Positions 25,636 to 34,191 of a stretch of 64,000 bases of DNA are shown here, piece after piece. The stretch is taken from NCBI GenBank assembly GCA_016234595.1, contig JACRBG010000051.1, positions 62,001-126,000 of the forward strand. Reading direction: 5' to 3'. How positions within the stretch are numbered: position 1 is the stretch's first letter; every line of letters starts with the position of its first letter. This stretch comes from Chloroflexota bacterium (lineage in GTDB: Bacteria; Chloroflexota; Anaerolineae; Aggregatilineales; J027). The translations under genes and the position numbers were made by a program. The notes under the pieces were generated by a model. The model worked only from the letters and a program-made list of their open reading frames with translations, did no database searches and was not told the origin of the DNA.

Positions 25636-27846
25636 TTACCCGCCTAAACGCCATGCCAATGCACTCCACCGCCGTGCTACCTCATTATTATTGACGGCAA
25701 TCGCTATGGCCTTACGTGTTCCCACCAAAACCACCATCTTTTTGGCGCGGGTAATGGCGGTATACAACAAATTGCGCTGCAACATCATATAATGCTGGGT
25801 CAAAATTGGCATGACCACCACTGGATATTCCGCCCCCTGACTTTTATGGACGGAAATGGCAAAGGCATGAACCAATTCATCTGCTTCTAGCCAGTCATAC
25901 ATCACCAAGCGTCCATCCACCATCACATTCAACACATGCTCTTGCAGATCAATACTGTGGATACGCCCAATGTCCCCGTTAAAAACCTCTTTTTCATAGT
26001 TGTTGCGGGTCTGCATCACCTTATCACCCACCCGAAACAACCGTCCTGCCAACAATTTTTCAGCCTTACGTCCGGGGGGATTCAATTTTTGTTGTAGGGC
26101 ATCATTCAGCGCATTCACCCCAATCTTGCCCATATACATTGGGGCCAGCACCTGAATTTCGTCCAAAGGATCATGTCCAAATTTTTGGGGAATACGATTT
26201 TGCACAATGTCCACCAGTAATTGCGCAGCTTCTTGGGGGTCTTCTTCAGCAAAGAAAAAGAAATCATTGCTGCTGTTGCTAGTATCGGGCGTTTGGCCGT
26301 GATTAATCTTGTGGGCGTTTTGAATAATCATGCTGCCCCCCTCTTGCCGGAAGATGGTTTCCAAAATGGTGACCGGGCAAATGGCACTGCGAATTAAATC
26401 CCGCAGCACATCCCCCGCCCCAACACTAGGCAGTTGATCCACATCCCCCACCAATAATAAATGCGTTTCCGGTCGGATGGCTTTTAGCAGGTTATAAAAC
26501 AGCACCAAATCAATCATCGAGGCCTCATCCACCACCACCATATCGGTATCCAGTGGATTTTCCTCGTTATAAGTAAATCCTTCTGCTGGGGCGAACCCTA
26601 ACAAGCGGTGAATCGTTTGAGCTGGGTGGCCGGTCGCTTCCGATAATCGTTTAGCAGCGCGTCCGGTTGGGCTAGCCAGTTTAAATTTATGTCCGGTGCT
26701 TTCCAAAATACCAATAATCGTGCGGAGTGTGGTGGTTTTGCCTGTGCCGGGGCCACCCGTCAAAATCGCCACCTTGTTAGTCAGTGCCATCTGCGCCGAT
26801 TGCTTTTGTTGTCCCGAAAGCGTAATCCCCCCTTCACTGGTAATGTTGGCAATCAGGGCCTCCCATTTTCCAGCGGGCATTAGGTTCAATCTTTGCAGGC
26901 GACTCGTCGGCGTATCAATCATGCGATGCAGGCGTGTCGCGGCGCCTTTTTCGCTGTAATACATGGCCGCGTGATAGGCCACTTGGATGGGTGGTTCGGC
27001 TTCGTTAACGGGTAAATCCTCTAGCATCACCTCACCCGCATTGCAAAGCCGATTGAGAGCGTCTTCCAACAATCCCACTTCAACTTCCAGCAATTCCGCC
27101 GCGACCTTTAACAATTCCTCGGTTGGCATAAAAACATGCCCATTGTTAGTCGCATCATTGAGGGCATAGACCAAACCGGCTGTCAGGCGCGTCGGGGCAT
27201 AAATCGGCAAGCCCAATTCCCGTGCCAACTTATCAGCCGTTTTAAAACCGACCCCATAAATTTCCTTGACCAAGTTATAAGGGTCTTCTTGCACCCGTTG
27301 AATCGAATCATCGCCATAGGTTTTGTAGATGCGTAGAGCCAGCGAAGTATTTAAGCCATGACTTTGTAGGAATATCATGACCTCTTTAATGGTGCGCTGT
27401 TCCTCCCATGCTTTAGCAATTAATCCGGCCTTGTGTTTGCCCACCCCCGGCACATCGCGCACTTTTTCTGGCATTCGGTCTAATACATCCAGTGTATCTT
27501 TGCCAAAAAAATCCACGATTTTCTTAGCCGTCTTATCTCCAACACCCCGAATGAGACCACTCCCCAAATATCGCTGAATGCCTTCAATCGTCGCGGGTCG
27601 CAATTGTGTTACGGTCTCTGCTTTAAATTGCTGACCATGCACCGGATGATTTGTCCACTGCCCAGTAAAACGCACCCGTTCCCCCGGTTGCAATTCGGGC
27701 ATTGTCCCAACAACCGTCATTAAAGTATCCCCACGCCGATTGAGGGGGGGCTGATCTGGGGCAAGGCGCAGCACACAGTAGCCTGAATCGGTGCTGTAAT
27801 AAGTGACTCTTTCGATGTTGCCTTCAAGTGAATTTTCCGTAATCAT
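25636..27846 (-). CDS. recD2: RecD2-type ATP-dependent DNA helicase
   Basis: About 736 residues of an SF1B 5'-3' helicase. The N-terminal part has an OB-like region (ERVTYYSTDSGYCVLRL) and helix-hairpin-helix repeats (GSGLIRGVGDKTAKKIVDFF, VPGVGKHKAGLIAKAW). The motor follows: Walker A GGPGTGKTTTLRTI, Walker B VVDEASMIDL, LLVGDVDQLPSVGAGDVL, and the late HKSQGAEYPVVV plus YTAITRAKK. RecD2, unlike RecD, works without RecBC and takes part in repair and replication-fork maintenance. Start 27846 is chosen because AGGATAAAGG precedes it; a GTG at 27876 lacks a good site. It is divergent from the Nudix gene. Confidence 0.93.
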   Translation of the reverse strand: MITENSLEGNIERVTYYSTDSGYCVLRLAPDQPPLNRRGDTLMTVVGTMPELQPGERVRFTGQWTNHPVHGQQFKAETVTQLRPATIEGIQRYLGSGLIRGVGDKTAKKIVDFFGKDTLDVLDRMPEKVRDVPGVGKHKAGLIAKAWEEQRTIKEVMIFLQSHGLNTSLALRIYKTYGDDSIQRVQEDPYNLVKEIYGVGFKTADKLARELGLPIYAPTRLTAGLVYALNDATNNGHVFMPTEELLKVAAELLEVEVGLLEDALNRLCNAGEVMLEDLPVNEAEPPIQVAYHAAMYYSEKGAATRLHRMIDTPTSRLQRLNLMPAGKWEALIANITSEGGITLSGQQKQSAQMALTNKVAILTGGPGTGKTTTLRTIIGILESTGHKFKLASPTGRAAKRLSEATGHPAQTIHRLLGFAPAEGFTYNEENPLDTDMVVVDEASMIDLVLFYNLLKAIRPETHLLLVGDVDQLPSVGAGDVLRDLIRSAICPVTILETIFRQEGGSMIIQNAHKINHGQTPDTSNSSNDFFFFAEEDPQEAAQLLVDIVQNRIPQKFGHDPLDEIQVLAPMYMGKIGVNALNDALQQKLNPPGRKAEKLLAGRLFRVGDKVMQTRNNYEKEVFNGDIGRIHSIDLQEHVLNVMVDGRLVMYDWLEADELVHAFAISVHKSQGAEYPVVVMPILTQHYMMLQRNLLYTAITRAKKMVVLVGTRKAIAIAVNNNEVARRWSALAWRLGG

Positions 27847-27898
27847 GCCTTTATCCTCACAACCGTAGCAGGTCACATCATAGCCTATCGAAAGGGGG

Positions 27899-27926
27899 TT
27901 GCGCTATCCCTATCCCCCGTTATAGT
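27899..27926 (+). promoter_or_regulatory. Promoter of the Nudix-RidA pair
   Basis: TTGCGC (27899-27904), a 16-base spacer and TATAGT (27921-27926), about 33 bases before the Nudix start codon. Confidence 0.45.
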
Positions 27927-27958
27927 TGTAGCGGGTTCATACACCTCGAGGAGCATCC

Positions 27959-28945
27959 ATGACCCAACAATCCTTTGCCGATGGCTATATCAAATGGCTG
28001 CGTTCCCATGTCGGCAATCAACTCATCTACTTGGTCTATACCAATGCCTTTGTATTTGACGATCAAAATCGTTTATTGGTTCAAGAGCGCTACGATTTTG
28101 ATTGGGTCAGTGTGCCGGGTGGGGCTTTGGAACCGGACGAAAGCCTGCTCGATTGCGTGCGCCGCGAAACCTTTGAAGAGACGGGTATCGAGTGTACTGT
28201 GGAACGCCTGATTGGTATTTACAGCCATCCCCGCTACAACCTGCTCTATCCCAATGGCGACCAAGTGCAGCAGTGGGGTGCAACCTTTGTCTGCCGTGCT
28301 ACTTCCAGCACTATCAACGTTGATGGCCGCGAAACCCTCAAAGCCAGCTTCCGGCCTGTCGAAGAAATCCGCCACCGCCTGCCCATTCACTATCAAGAAA
28401 TGCTCCGGTTTATCGAAACCCATCCTACCCAAACTCATGTGGAAGAAATCTATTCTGGGCCGAATGTGCGCCCATTTTATTCCACTATGCGCCAATATAT
28501 CGGCCATGCACGTCTCATTATGCCGGGGGTATCAGCGGCGGTTTTTAATGAAAATGGGGATTTATTGGTGGCCCACCAGACCAAACGTAATTTTTGGGAC
28601 ATCCCCGGTGGCCTCGCCGATTTAGATGAGAGTAGCAGTGCCACCGCTGTCCGTGAAGTTCGAGAAGAAACAGGTCTCGAAGTCCAGCCCATTCGCCTCA
28701 TCAGCGTGCTCAGTGACCCAACCTTGCTCAGTGGCACATTATCAAATGGGGATGAATTTCGAGGCGTAGATTTAGTTTTGGAATGTCGCATGGTCGGCGG
28801 GGAAGTCCAACCCGATGGCAAGGAAGTTGACCAAGTGGCGTTTATGCCCATCGCTGAACTACTTGCTCAGCCCAATTTACTGCCCTTTCATCGTCAGCGT
28901 CTTTTGGATATTCTTAACCGCCATCAAGGACCGTTTATCAGTTAA
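27959..28945 (+). CDS. Double Nudix hydrolase
   Basis: A 328-residue protein with two Nudix domains in one chain. The first Nudix box is GALEPDESLLDCVRRETFEE at residues 55-74 followed by TGI; the second is GGLADLDESSSATAVREVRE at residues 218-237 followed by ETGL. Both keep the G-x5-E-x7-R-E-x2-E-E-x-G catalytic frame, so both sites look active. Nudix enzymes hydrolyse nucleoside diphosphates linked to other groups, often damaged or signalling nucleotides; the substrates are not predictable. GAGGAG lies before the ATG. It is followed by RidA after 32 bases, a likely housecleaning pair. Confidence 0.9.
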   Translation: MTQQSFADGYIKWLRSHVGNQLIYLVYTNAFVFDDQNRLLVQERYDFDWVSVPGGALEPDESLLDCVRRETFEETGIECTVERLIGIYSHPRYNLLYPNGDQVQQWGATFVCRATSSTINVDGRETLKASFRPVEEIRHRLPIHYQEMLRFIETHPTQTHVEEIYSGPNVRPFYSTMRQYIGHARLIMPGVSAAVFNENGDLLVAHQTKRNFWDIPGGLADLDESSSATAVREVREETGLEVQPIRLISVLSDPTLLSGTLSNGDEFRGVDLVLECRMVGGEVQPDGKEVDQVAFMPIAELLAQPNLLPFHRQRLLDILNRHQGPFIS

Positions 28946-28977
28946 TTCGCACCCATTGTTGAAAAGGAAAAATCATT

Positions 28978-29367
28978 ATGGCACGTGAAGTGATCAAAAC
29001 CACTGGGGCTCCTCCCGCTTTGGCTGCCTATTCACAAGGTATTGTCGCCAGTGGCAAATTTGTATTTGCGGCGGGTCAATTAGGCTTAGACCCCGAAAGC
29101 AAACAACTTGTTGAAGGTGGGGTAGAGGCCCAAACTGAACGCGCCATTCTCAATCTAAAGGCCGTTTTGGAAGCCGCTGGGTCATCCCTCGAAAACATCG
29201 TCAAGGTGACGGTCTTTTTACATAACATCGCCGATTTTTCCGCGATGAACAGCGTCTATATTCGCTATTTCCCGGCCAATCCACCTGCCCGTTCCGCTTT
29301 TGGTGGCAACGATCTCCCCCTCGGCGGCTTGGTCGAAATTGAATGTATCGCCGTCGTGCCCGAATAG
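28978..29367 (+). CDS. ridA: RidA family enamine/imine deaminase
   Basis: A 129-residue RidA (YjgF/YER057c/UK114) protein, standard length. The key arginine lies in PARSAFGGNDLPLGGLVEIE near residue 106, and the family motifs FAAGQLGLDP and VKVTVFLHNIADFSAMN are present. RidA hydrolyses reactive enamine/imine intermediates released by PLP enzymes. AAGGA precedes the ATG. It is cotranscribed with the double Nudix gene and followed by a terminator at 29370. Confidence 0.94.
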   Translation: MAREVIKTTGAPPALAAYSQGIVASGKFVFAAGQLGLDPESKQLVEGGVEAQTERAILNLKAVLEAAGSSLENIVKVTVFLHNIADFSAMNSVYIRYFPANPPARSAFGGNDLPLGGLVEIECIAVVPE

Positions 29368-29369
29368 AA

Positions 29370-29412
29370 ATAAAAAACCCCTCACCAAAAACTGGTTGAG
29401 GGGATAAAATAT
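29370..29412. terminator. Bidirectional intrinsic terminator
   Basis: CCCCTCA (29378-29384) pairs with TGAGGGG (29397-29403), extended by CCA/TGG inside. The minus-strand tail is TTTTTTATTT, so it is strongest for the L,D-transpeptidase gene; it also closes ridA. Confidence 0.8.
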
Positions 29413-29462
29413 TGTCTTAAAGTCCTTCCCAGCGTACGGGGAAGGGTTTGGGATGGGGTCAA

Positions 29463-30530
29463 TCAATACGACCCGCTGTAATATACATAGACTGAGCCAT
29501 TCCCCAGCCAATCCCACAACCATGCGGCGTCGCTGACGGTCAAATTGACACAACCATGACTCTGCCGATAACCAAAACCGTTATGCCAATACGTCCCATG
29601 TAGGCTGATGTCCCCATCAAAATACATCGCATAGGGCACATTTTCGAGCCGATAGGCATCATCACGCCCTTCGGCTCCGCTCATTGGTGCATTAATTTGA
29701 CGACCGTAGACCGTAAACACGCCCGTACGGGTGTCCCATCCGGATAGACCCGACGAAATCAATGTCGCAAAAACGGGGGTGCCGCCTTCGTAAGCAATCA
29801 ACACCTGCTCATATAAATCAACCCCAACCCATCGCGACCCCACTCCAGCAGGCGGGGCGATTGGGTTATAAATCCCCATCATGGTTTGAGCCACCCACTT
29901 GTTGGGGCCAACCAGATACCACGCCATGCCCCCAGCAATTTGAGTCGCATAGATATTGGCTACCGTATAGCGTGTCACCCGGCGATCCTCGAGTTGCACG
30001 GGAGCGCCACCGGGGACTTCCGAAGCAAAATGCGTGCGTAAAATCCAGCCAAACGGCATGGCGGGCGTTCCGGTCAAGACCACCCCACGAAAATAAGACG
30101 GGTCAATCTTGGTTAAATGGCGTTCATTCATCCATTCCCCCGGATTGATTTCAACCCAAGGGCCAACATGCTGACGGGGAGTAATAAATTGATAGCCGTC
30201 CATGATGCTGTACAACACTTTTGTCCCACCATACGGACCATCATAAACAACCGCCGGAGTTAATTCGACGCGCAAAAATTCATAACCTGCCACTACCCCC
30301 ATGTTGACGCCAATCGTTTCGACGGGCGGGCCGGGTAGTGCAGCCATAAAGCCTAAACAATCTGCTCCATTCGGGTCAGCGTCGCAAGGGCCAGCAAAAG
30401 CACTCATTTTGGTTTCGGGTTTATCAACAGCATAGGCCGCGGCGCTGGCGGCAAAAATCCCTATAAGACACATAAATGTGGTTAGGTGAATCAGCGTTTT
30501 CCGTGTTTTCCAAATTTTCCAATTACGCAC
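29463..30530 (-). CDS. L,D-transpeptidase (YkuD domain), secreted
   Basis: About 355 residues. A basic N-terminus and a hydrophobic stretch (LTTFMCLIGIFAASAAAYA) form a signal peptide or anchor. A long middle region contains repeated aromatic patches and probable wall-binding strands. The C-terminus is a YkuD domain with the catalytic histidine region SLHGTYWHNGFGYRQSHGCV, where Cys about 327 in SHGC is the nucleophile. L,D-transpeptidases make 3-3 peptidoglycan cross-links or attach proteins, which indicates a murein wall. I prefer the GTG start at 30530 because GAGAGGAG lies 9 bases before it; an in-frame ATG at 30557 lacks a ribosome site. Confidence 0.9.
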   Translation of the reverse strand: MRNWKIWKTRKTLIHLTTFMCLIGIFAASAAAYAVDKPETKMSAFAGPCDADPNGADCLGFMAALPGPPVETIGVNMGVVAGYEFLRVELTPAVVYDGPYGGTKVLYSIMDGYQFITPRQHVGPWVEINPGEWMNERHLTKIDPSYFRGVVLTGTPAMPFGWILRTHFASEVPGGAPVQLEDRRVTRYTVANIYATQIAGGMAWYLVGPNKWVAQTMMGIYNPIAPPAGVGSRWVGVDLYEQVLIAYEGGTPVFATLISSGLSGWDTRTGVFTVYGRQINAPMSGAEGRDDAYRLENVPYAMYFDGDISLHGTYWHNGFGYRQSHGCVNLTVSDAAWLWDWLGNGSVYVYYSGSY

Positions 30531-30570
30531 CGTACGCCACTCCTCTCGATTTTTCATTTCCAGTACATTG

Positions 30571-30589
30571 AAGGTAGAAATCCTACCTT
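30571..30589. terminator. Weak hairpin between PP2C and L,D-transpeptidase genes
   Basis: A perfect 7-bp stem AAGGTAG (30571-30577) / CTACCTT (30583-30589) with a 5-base loop, 32 bases past the phosphatase stop on the minus strand. There is no U-tract on that side, so it may be an mRNA 3'-end stabiliser or partial terminator. Confidence 0.4.
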
Positions 30590-30620
30590 ATTTATCGAGA
30601 ATTTTATCTGTACGAATACT

Positions 30621-31886
30621 CTACGCTTCTGGGTTGTCCTCGTCAGGCGAATTTAGAATGTCATCCAGATCAAACGTCCCAAATTGGGCCGTCTGGAATA
30701 AGTTGTCGGATGATTTGGGCGGGCGTTCATCTTCGATATTGATAACAATCAGTTTTTCTAAGGGGATGGTGCTGTCATCTTGTACGGCTTTGACTACCAC
30801 CACACTGATGTTATCCTCACCCCCCCGCATATTAGCGAGGTCAATCAGCTCTTGCGAAATCATTTCTGGGTCGCTGACCCGGCGCACAATCTCGCCAATT
30901 TCTTCTGCTTCCAAATGCCGGGTTAATCCATCCGAACACAGTACAAGGCAATCTCCGGCCTTTAGATATTGGGTATACAAATCAGCTTCGGCAGCATCTA
31001 CCTGACCCAAAGCCCGATACAACACACTCCGCATAGGATGGATACTGGCTTGTTCACGGGTAATATGCCCAGAGGCTACTAATACTTCCACAAAACTGTG
31101 GTCATCGGTAATTTGATGCGTCCAGCCATGTTCGCCATCCACAATATAAGCTCGACTATCGCCAATATGGGCCACAATAATGCGGTTGCCGCGTACAAAG
31201 GCAATCGTTGCGGTGGTTCCCATTCCTTGAAAGCTCTTGTCTTCGTTAATCTTGTCCAAGACAGCTTCATTGGCATGATACAGAGCATCGCGCAATTTTT
31301 GCTGAACTTCTTCTTCCGTCAATTCTTGCAAAATCTCGCTGCCCCGTAAGGCCCCTGTAAAATCGGCTTGCACCGCTTCTTTGGTCAGGCGACTGGCTTC
31401 TTCACCAGCGGCAGCCCCTCCCATACCGTCCGCCACCAGCGCCAAAACAATCCCGCCTCGCGCCCAAATACCTACGTTATCTTCGTTATTCGAGCGCACT
31501 TGCCCCACGCTTGACCTTGCACTGACCACCAAGCGCAAGCCATAGTGTTCGTCCGGCACCATCAAAGTTGCCCCGCACCGTGGACATACCTCCGATGTTG
31601 GCAAATTCTCGGTGCCACAACGCAGGCATTTTAGAAAATCATGATACTGCGCGGCGAGTTCTTTGGTCGCTCTAGCGTCAGCAATTTCCTGAATAGAGGG
31701 GGGCACACCCAACTGAGGGTCGGTATCTTTGATATTGATTTCGATCGTGTCATCCAACTCGGTTTGGTGGCGTGGCTTCATGCCTTTGATGGGTTTGTTT
31801 TGCTCAAGTGCAGTGCCACACTCAAAACAATAAACAGCCCGTTTAAGGTTGACGTGACCACAGTGAGGACACACATTGTCTGCCAT
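30621..31886 (-). CDS. PP2C-type Ser/Thr phosphatase with two zinc ribbons
   Basis: A 421-residue cytoplasmic protein. Residues 1-25 hold a zinc ribbon (CPHCGHVNLKRAVYCFECG) and residues about 87-106 a second one (CLRCGTENLPTSEVCPRCG). The PP2C domain follows from about 118: VGQVRSNNEDNVGIW, ALVADGMGGAAAGEEAS, VAHIGDSRAY, VLCSDGLTRHL and GGEDNISVVVV. These hold the metal-binding Asp residues, so the enzyme is predicted active against phospho-Ser/Thr. The last 60 residues are acidic and disordered. It is the logical antagonist of Ser/Thr kinases such as the one at 55431. A CGAGGG site precedes the ATG. Confidence 0.93.
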   Translation of the reverse strand: MADNVCPHCGHVNLKRAVYCFECGTALEQNKPIKGMKPRHQTELDDTIEINIKDTDPQLGVPPSIQEIADARATKELAAQYHDFLKCLRCGTENLPTSEVCPRCGATLMVPDEHYGLRLVVSARSSVGQVRSNNEDNVGIWARGGIVLALVADGMGGAAAGEEASRLTKEAVQADFTGALRGSEILQELTEEEVQQKLRDALYHANEAVLDKINEDKSFQGMGTTATIAFVRGNRIIVAHIGDSRAYIVDGEHGWTHQITDDHSFVEVLVASGHITREQASIHPMRSVLYRALGQVDAAEADLYTQYLKAGDCLVLCSDGLTRHLEAEEIGEIVRRVSDPEMISQELIDLANMRGGEDNISVVVVKAVQDDSTIPLEKLIVINIEDERPPKSSDNLFQTAQFGTFDLDDILNSPDEDNPEA

Positions 31887-31948
31887 AAAAAGACCCTCGA
31901 ACTCTATTAGATTTTTTGGGCAAAGATTTCTGTCAGTCGGTTTTGCAT

Positions 31949-32671
31949 TTAATTAGTCGTATCGGCTGGGGTAGTTGCATCGGCTTCCCCGCCGTTTTCT
32001 GTGAGATACGCTTTGACCGTAATTTCTGTCGTCATTTCGCTGCTACCAATTTGTTCCGGAAAATTGACGCCAAACTCCTTTAAGTCAATGGTGGGTGTGG
32101 TATAAACGGTCAATACCCCGTCTAGGACACTCACTGTACAGTCAAGGGTATAAGTGTTCACAACTCCACTAATTTCCAAATCGCCCACCAATTGAGCCGC
32201 CTGTTCTGGAATATTAGTTGGATCCGCAAAAGTTTCAATGCTACGGGCAACAAATCGTCCATACGGGTATTCGTCGGCTTTCAGGCCCGCCTTAAGAACA
32301 AAATCAATAAATTCACCAGACTCCGTCTTGGTACTTTGTCCATCCAATTGCATGTTGGCAACCACATGCCATTGCCCATCTTCTGTTGGTTCTAGCGTAA
32401 AATTCTCTCCACTAATGTCAATCGTGCCATGAACCTTCCCCAAAATGGTAAAATTCAGGAGCGAGTCCTCTTTACTGACAGCATAGACTTTAGATTCGGG
32501 TACGGGTGTTGCAAACTGGAGTTTATTTTCTTTAGCCTCCACATCCCGGATAAAAAACCAATAAACTGCCGTCAAAATCGGCAATAGGACAATCAATGCA
32601 CATCCACCAAAAAACCGTCGGTGTCTGCGCCTTGGTTTGTGGATGGTCTCAGGTAGGTTTGAATGTGTCAT
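31949..32671 (-). CDS. Membrane-anchored YceI-like protein
   Basis: About 240 residues. A basic segment (KPRRRHRRFFGG) and one transmembrane helix (CALIVLLPILTAVYWFFI) lead to an extracytoplasmic domain with the YceI pattern: VSKEDSLLNFTILGKVHGTI, DFVLKAGLKADEYPYGRF, and EISGVVNTYTLDCTV. YceI folds as a lipocalin-like barrel that binds isoprenoid lipids in characterised members. A Glu/Thr-rich tail ends the chain. Start 32671 follows CAGGAA; an upstream in-frame start would add a Cys-rich stretch with no family match. It lies 62 bases upstream of the PP2C gene on the same strand. Confidence 0.8.
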   Translation of the reverse strand: MTHSNLPETIHKPRRRHRRFFGGCALIVLLPILTAVYWFFIRDVEAKENKLQFATPVPESKVYAVSKEDSLLNFTILGKVHGTIDISGENFTLEPTEDGQWHVVANMQLDGQSTKTESGEFIDFVLKAGLKADEYPYGRFVARSIETFADPTNIPEQAAQLVGDLEISGVVNTYTLDCTVSVLDGVLTVYTTPTIDLKEFGVNFPEQIGSSEMTTEITVKAYLTENGGEADATTPADTTN

Positions 32672-32787
32672 GACAGTGTTCCTGCAACAGTAGTGTAATG
32701 TGAGTCCAATCTTTTCAGACAATTATAAGGCAAAGGTGAATGGAAAACACAATTTTGTGTTTGGGCTAGGGCCAGCCAAACCTATCC

Positions 32788-32816
32788 TTGACTGTCTATG
32801 GCCCGACTGCTATGAT
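32788..32816 (+). promoter_or_regulatory. Strong sigma-70 promoter of rplJ-rplL
   Basis: TTGACT (32788-32793) and TATGAT (32811-32816) are separated by exactly 17 bases, with TGC before the -10 as an extended element. Start near 32823 gives a leader of about 218 bases before rplJ. Confidence 0.75.
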
Positions 32817-32845
32817 TTGCGCGGCTTGAAAACTGAAAATACCTT

Positions 32846-32975
32846 TGCCACAGACAGCAGGTGCACTTCTAGTGCTTAAATTTACAGCCCGCCGAGGTAA
32901 AGACCACAAGCATTTTTGCTGGAAATTTAGGGTCTTTGCGGGTTGTCTGCAAAGACCTTTTGATATTTTGGGTTA
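32846..32975 (+). ncRNA. L10 leader with antiterminator/terminator switch
   Basis: The 32672-33040 gap holds the rplJ promoter and this leader. AAAGACC (32899-32905) can pair with GGTCTTT (32931-32937) across an inner AGCA/TGCT hairpin, forming an antiterminator. The same GGTCTTTGC (32931-32939) pairs perfectly over 9 bp with GCAAAGACC (32949-32957), followed by TTTTGATATTTT, a classic terminator. The two folds exclude each other. In other bacteria the L10(L12)4 complex binds such a leader and promotes termination; the same autogenous control is inferred here. Confidence 0.8.
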
Positions 32976-33040
32976 TGTTGTGGGCAAGGGGTTAGATTTT
33001 TTCTACAGCCAAATTTTAACGGGAAGGAGGAAAAAAGACC

Positions 33041-33577
33041 TTGCCACTCAATCGAAATCGCAAAGAAGAAATTGTTGCCCGCTATGTTGAAATGCTCAAC
33101 CGGACACAGGGCCTGATTGTGACCGAGTATCGTGGTATGAGCATGGCTCGTTTTGACACCCTACGTGGAAAACTACGTGAAGCGGGTGCAAATTACACTG
33201 TCACCAAAAACACGCTTTTCAAGATTGCCTTGAAAGAAGTGGGGATGGCCGTCCCAGAAGATTTGCTGTCCGGACCTATCGCAGTGGGTTTTGCCTACAA
33301 AGATTTACCCACGACGGTTAAGGCCCTGATTGATGCCACCAAAGACAATGAACTGTTGATTTTAAAAGGCGCGATTGCTCAACAATCCGTTTTTCAACAA
33401 AGCCAGTTGAAAACATTGTCCGAACTGCCATCACTCGATCAACTACGTGCATCCCTCATTGGGATTCTTACGCAACCGATGTCCACGCTGGTCAGCCTGT
33501 TGGTACAGCCGCAGCGTGATGTGGTCGGCGTCGTAGCGGCCTATGTTGAAAAACATAGCGGCTCTGAAGCGGCCTAA
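33041..33577 (+). CDS. rplJ: 50S ribosomal protein L10
   Basis: A 178-residue L10, the base of the ribosomal stalk that binds 23S rRNA and carries L7/L12 dimers. Signatures: EEIVARYVEMLNRTQGLIV, TEYRGMSMARFDTLRGKLRE, VTKNTLFKIALKEV, and a C-terminal helix (LLVQPQRDVVGVVAAYVEK) for L12 binding. The start is TTG at 33041, fixed by AAGGAGG ten bases upstream; no ATG fits. Expressed from the promoter at 32788 through the attenuator leader, with rplL 60 bases downstream. Confidence 0.97.
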   Translation: MPLNRNRKEEIVARYVEMLNRTQGLIVTEYRGMSMARFDTLRGKLREAGANYTVTKNTLFKIALKEVGMAVPEDLLSGPIAVGFAYKDLPTTVKALIDATKDNELLILKGAIAQQSVFQQSQLKTLSELPSLDQLRASLIGILTQPMSTLVSLLVQPQRDVVGVVAAYVEKHSGSEAA

Positions 33578-33637
33578 TTTCATAATCGTTAATTTAGTTA
33601 TCAAATTTCAGTGTTTTAACCAATAAGGAGATTAATC

Positions 33638-34030
33638 ATGGCCGATCTGGCTAAAATTGTAGACGAACTGAGCAGCCTGACGATTTTGGAAGCTGCTGAA
33701 TTGAAGACGCTGTTGGAAGAAAAATGGGGCGTTACCGCCGCTGCTCCAATGGCAATGATGGCCGCGATGCCTATGGGCGTGGCCGCTGCTGCCGAAGCTG
33801 AACCAGTGGAAGAACCCACCGAATTCAACGTCATCCTGAAGGACGCTGGCCCCAAGAAGATCAACGTCATCAAGGTCATTCGTAGCTTGACCACCCTCGG
33901 TTTGGCTGAAGCCAAGGCCGCTGCCGAAAATCCCGGCACCCTGTTGGAAGCCGTTTCCAAAGAAGCCGCTGCCGACGCCAAAGCCAAGTTAGAAGCCGAA
34001 GGCGCTGTTATCGAAGTCAAAGCTTCCTAA
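33638..34030 (+). CDS. rplL: 50S ribosomal protein L7/L12
   Basis: A 130-residue L7/L12, standard length. The N-terminal dimerisation helices ([20 protein letters not shown]) are followed by an Ala/Met-rich hinge ([20 protein letters not shown]) and the factor-binding domain ([33 protein letters not shown]). It recruits translation GTPases to the stalk. AAGGAG precedes the ATG. Last gene of the rplJ-rplL operon; only an imperfect GC-rich hairpin (about 34047-34078) follows. Confidence 0.98.
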   Translation: MADLAKIVDELSSLTILEAAELKTLLEEKWGVTAAAPMAMMAAMPMGVAAAAEAEPVEEPTEFNVILKDAGPKKINVIKVIRSLTTLGLAEAKAAAENPGTLLEAVSKEAAADAKAKLEAEGAVIEVKAS

Positions 34031-34139
34031 TTAGGCTTGATTGGGTAGGGTCTGTTAAATGCAGCCCTCCCCATTCCCTCCGTTTTTCCTACCCAACTTT
34101 TCCACCCTTCCCATCTCGCCACACTCTTGCACAAGACGC

Positions 34140-34145
34140 TATAAT
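34140..34145 (+). promoter_or_regulatory. Possible -10 of the methyltransferase gene at 34192
   Basis: A perfect TATAAT about 47 bases before the GTG start, with no clear -35 hexamer. Confidence 0.35.
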
Positions 34146-34191
34146 GGTGTTGATTATTCGCTAGAGACAGAATATCTTTTTGAGGAATTTC

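Noticed and set aside
32845-33090. 81-residue frame between the rplJ promoter and rplJ
   Set aside because: It coincides with the attenuator leader and lacks a ribosome site; the RNA structure explains this region.
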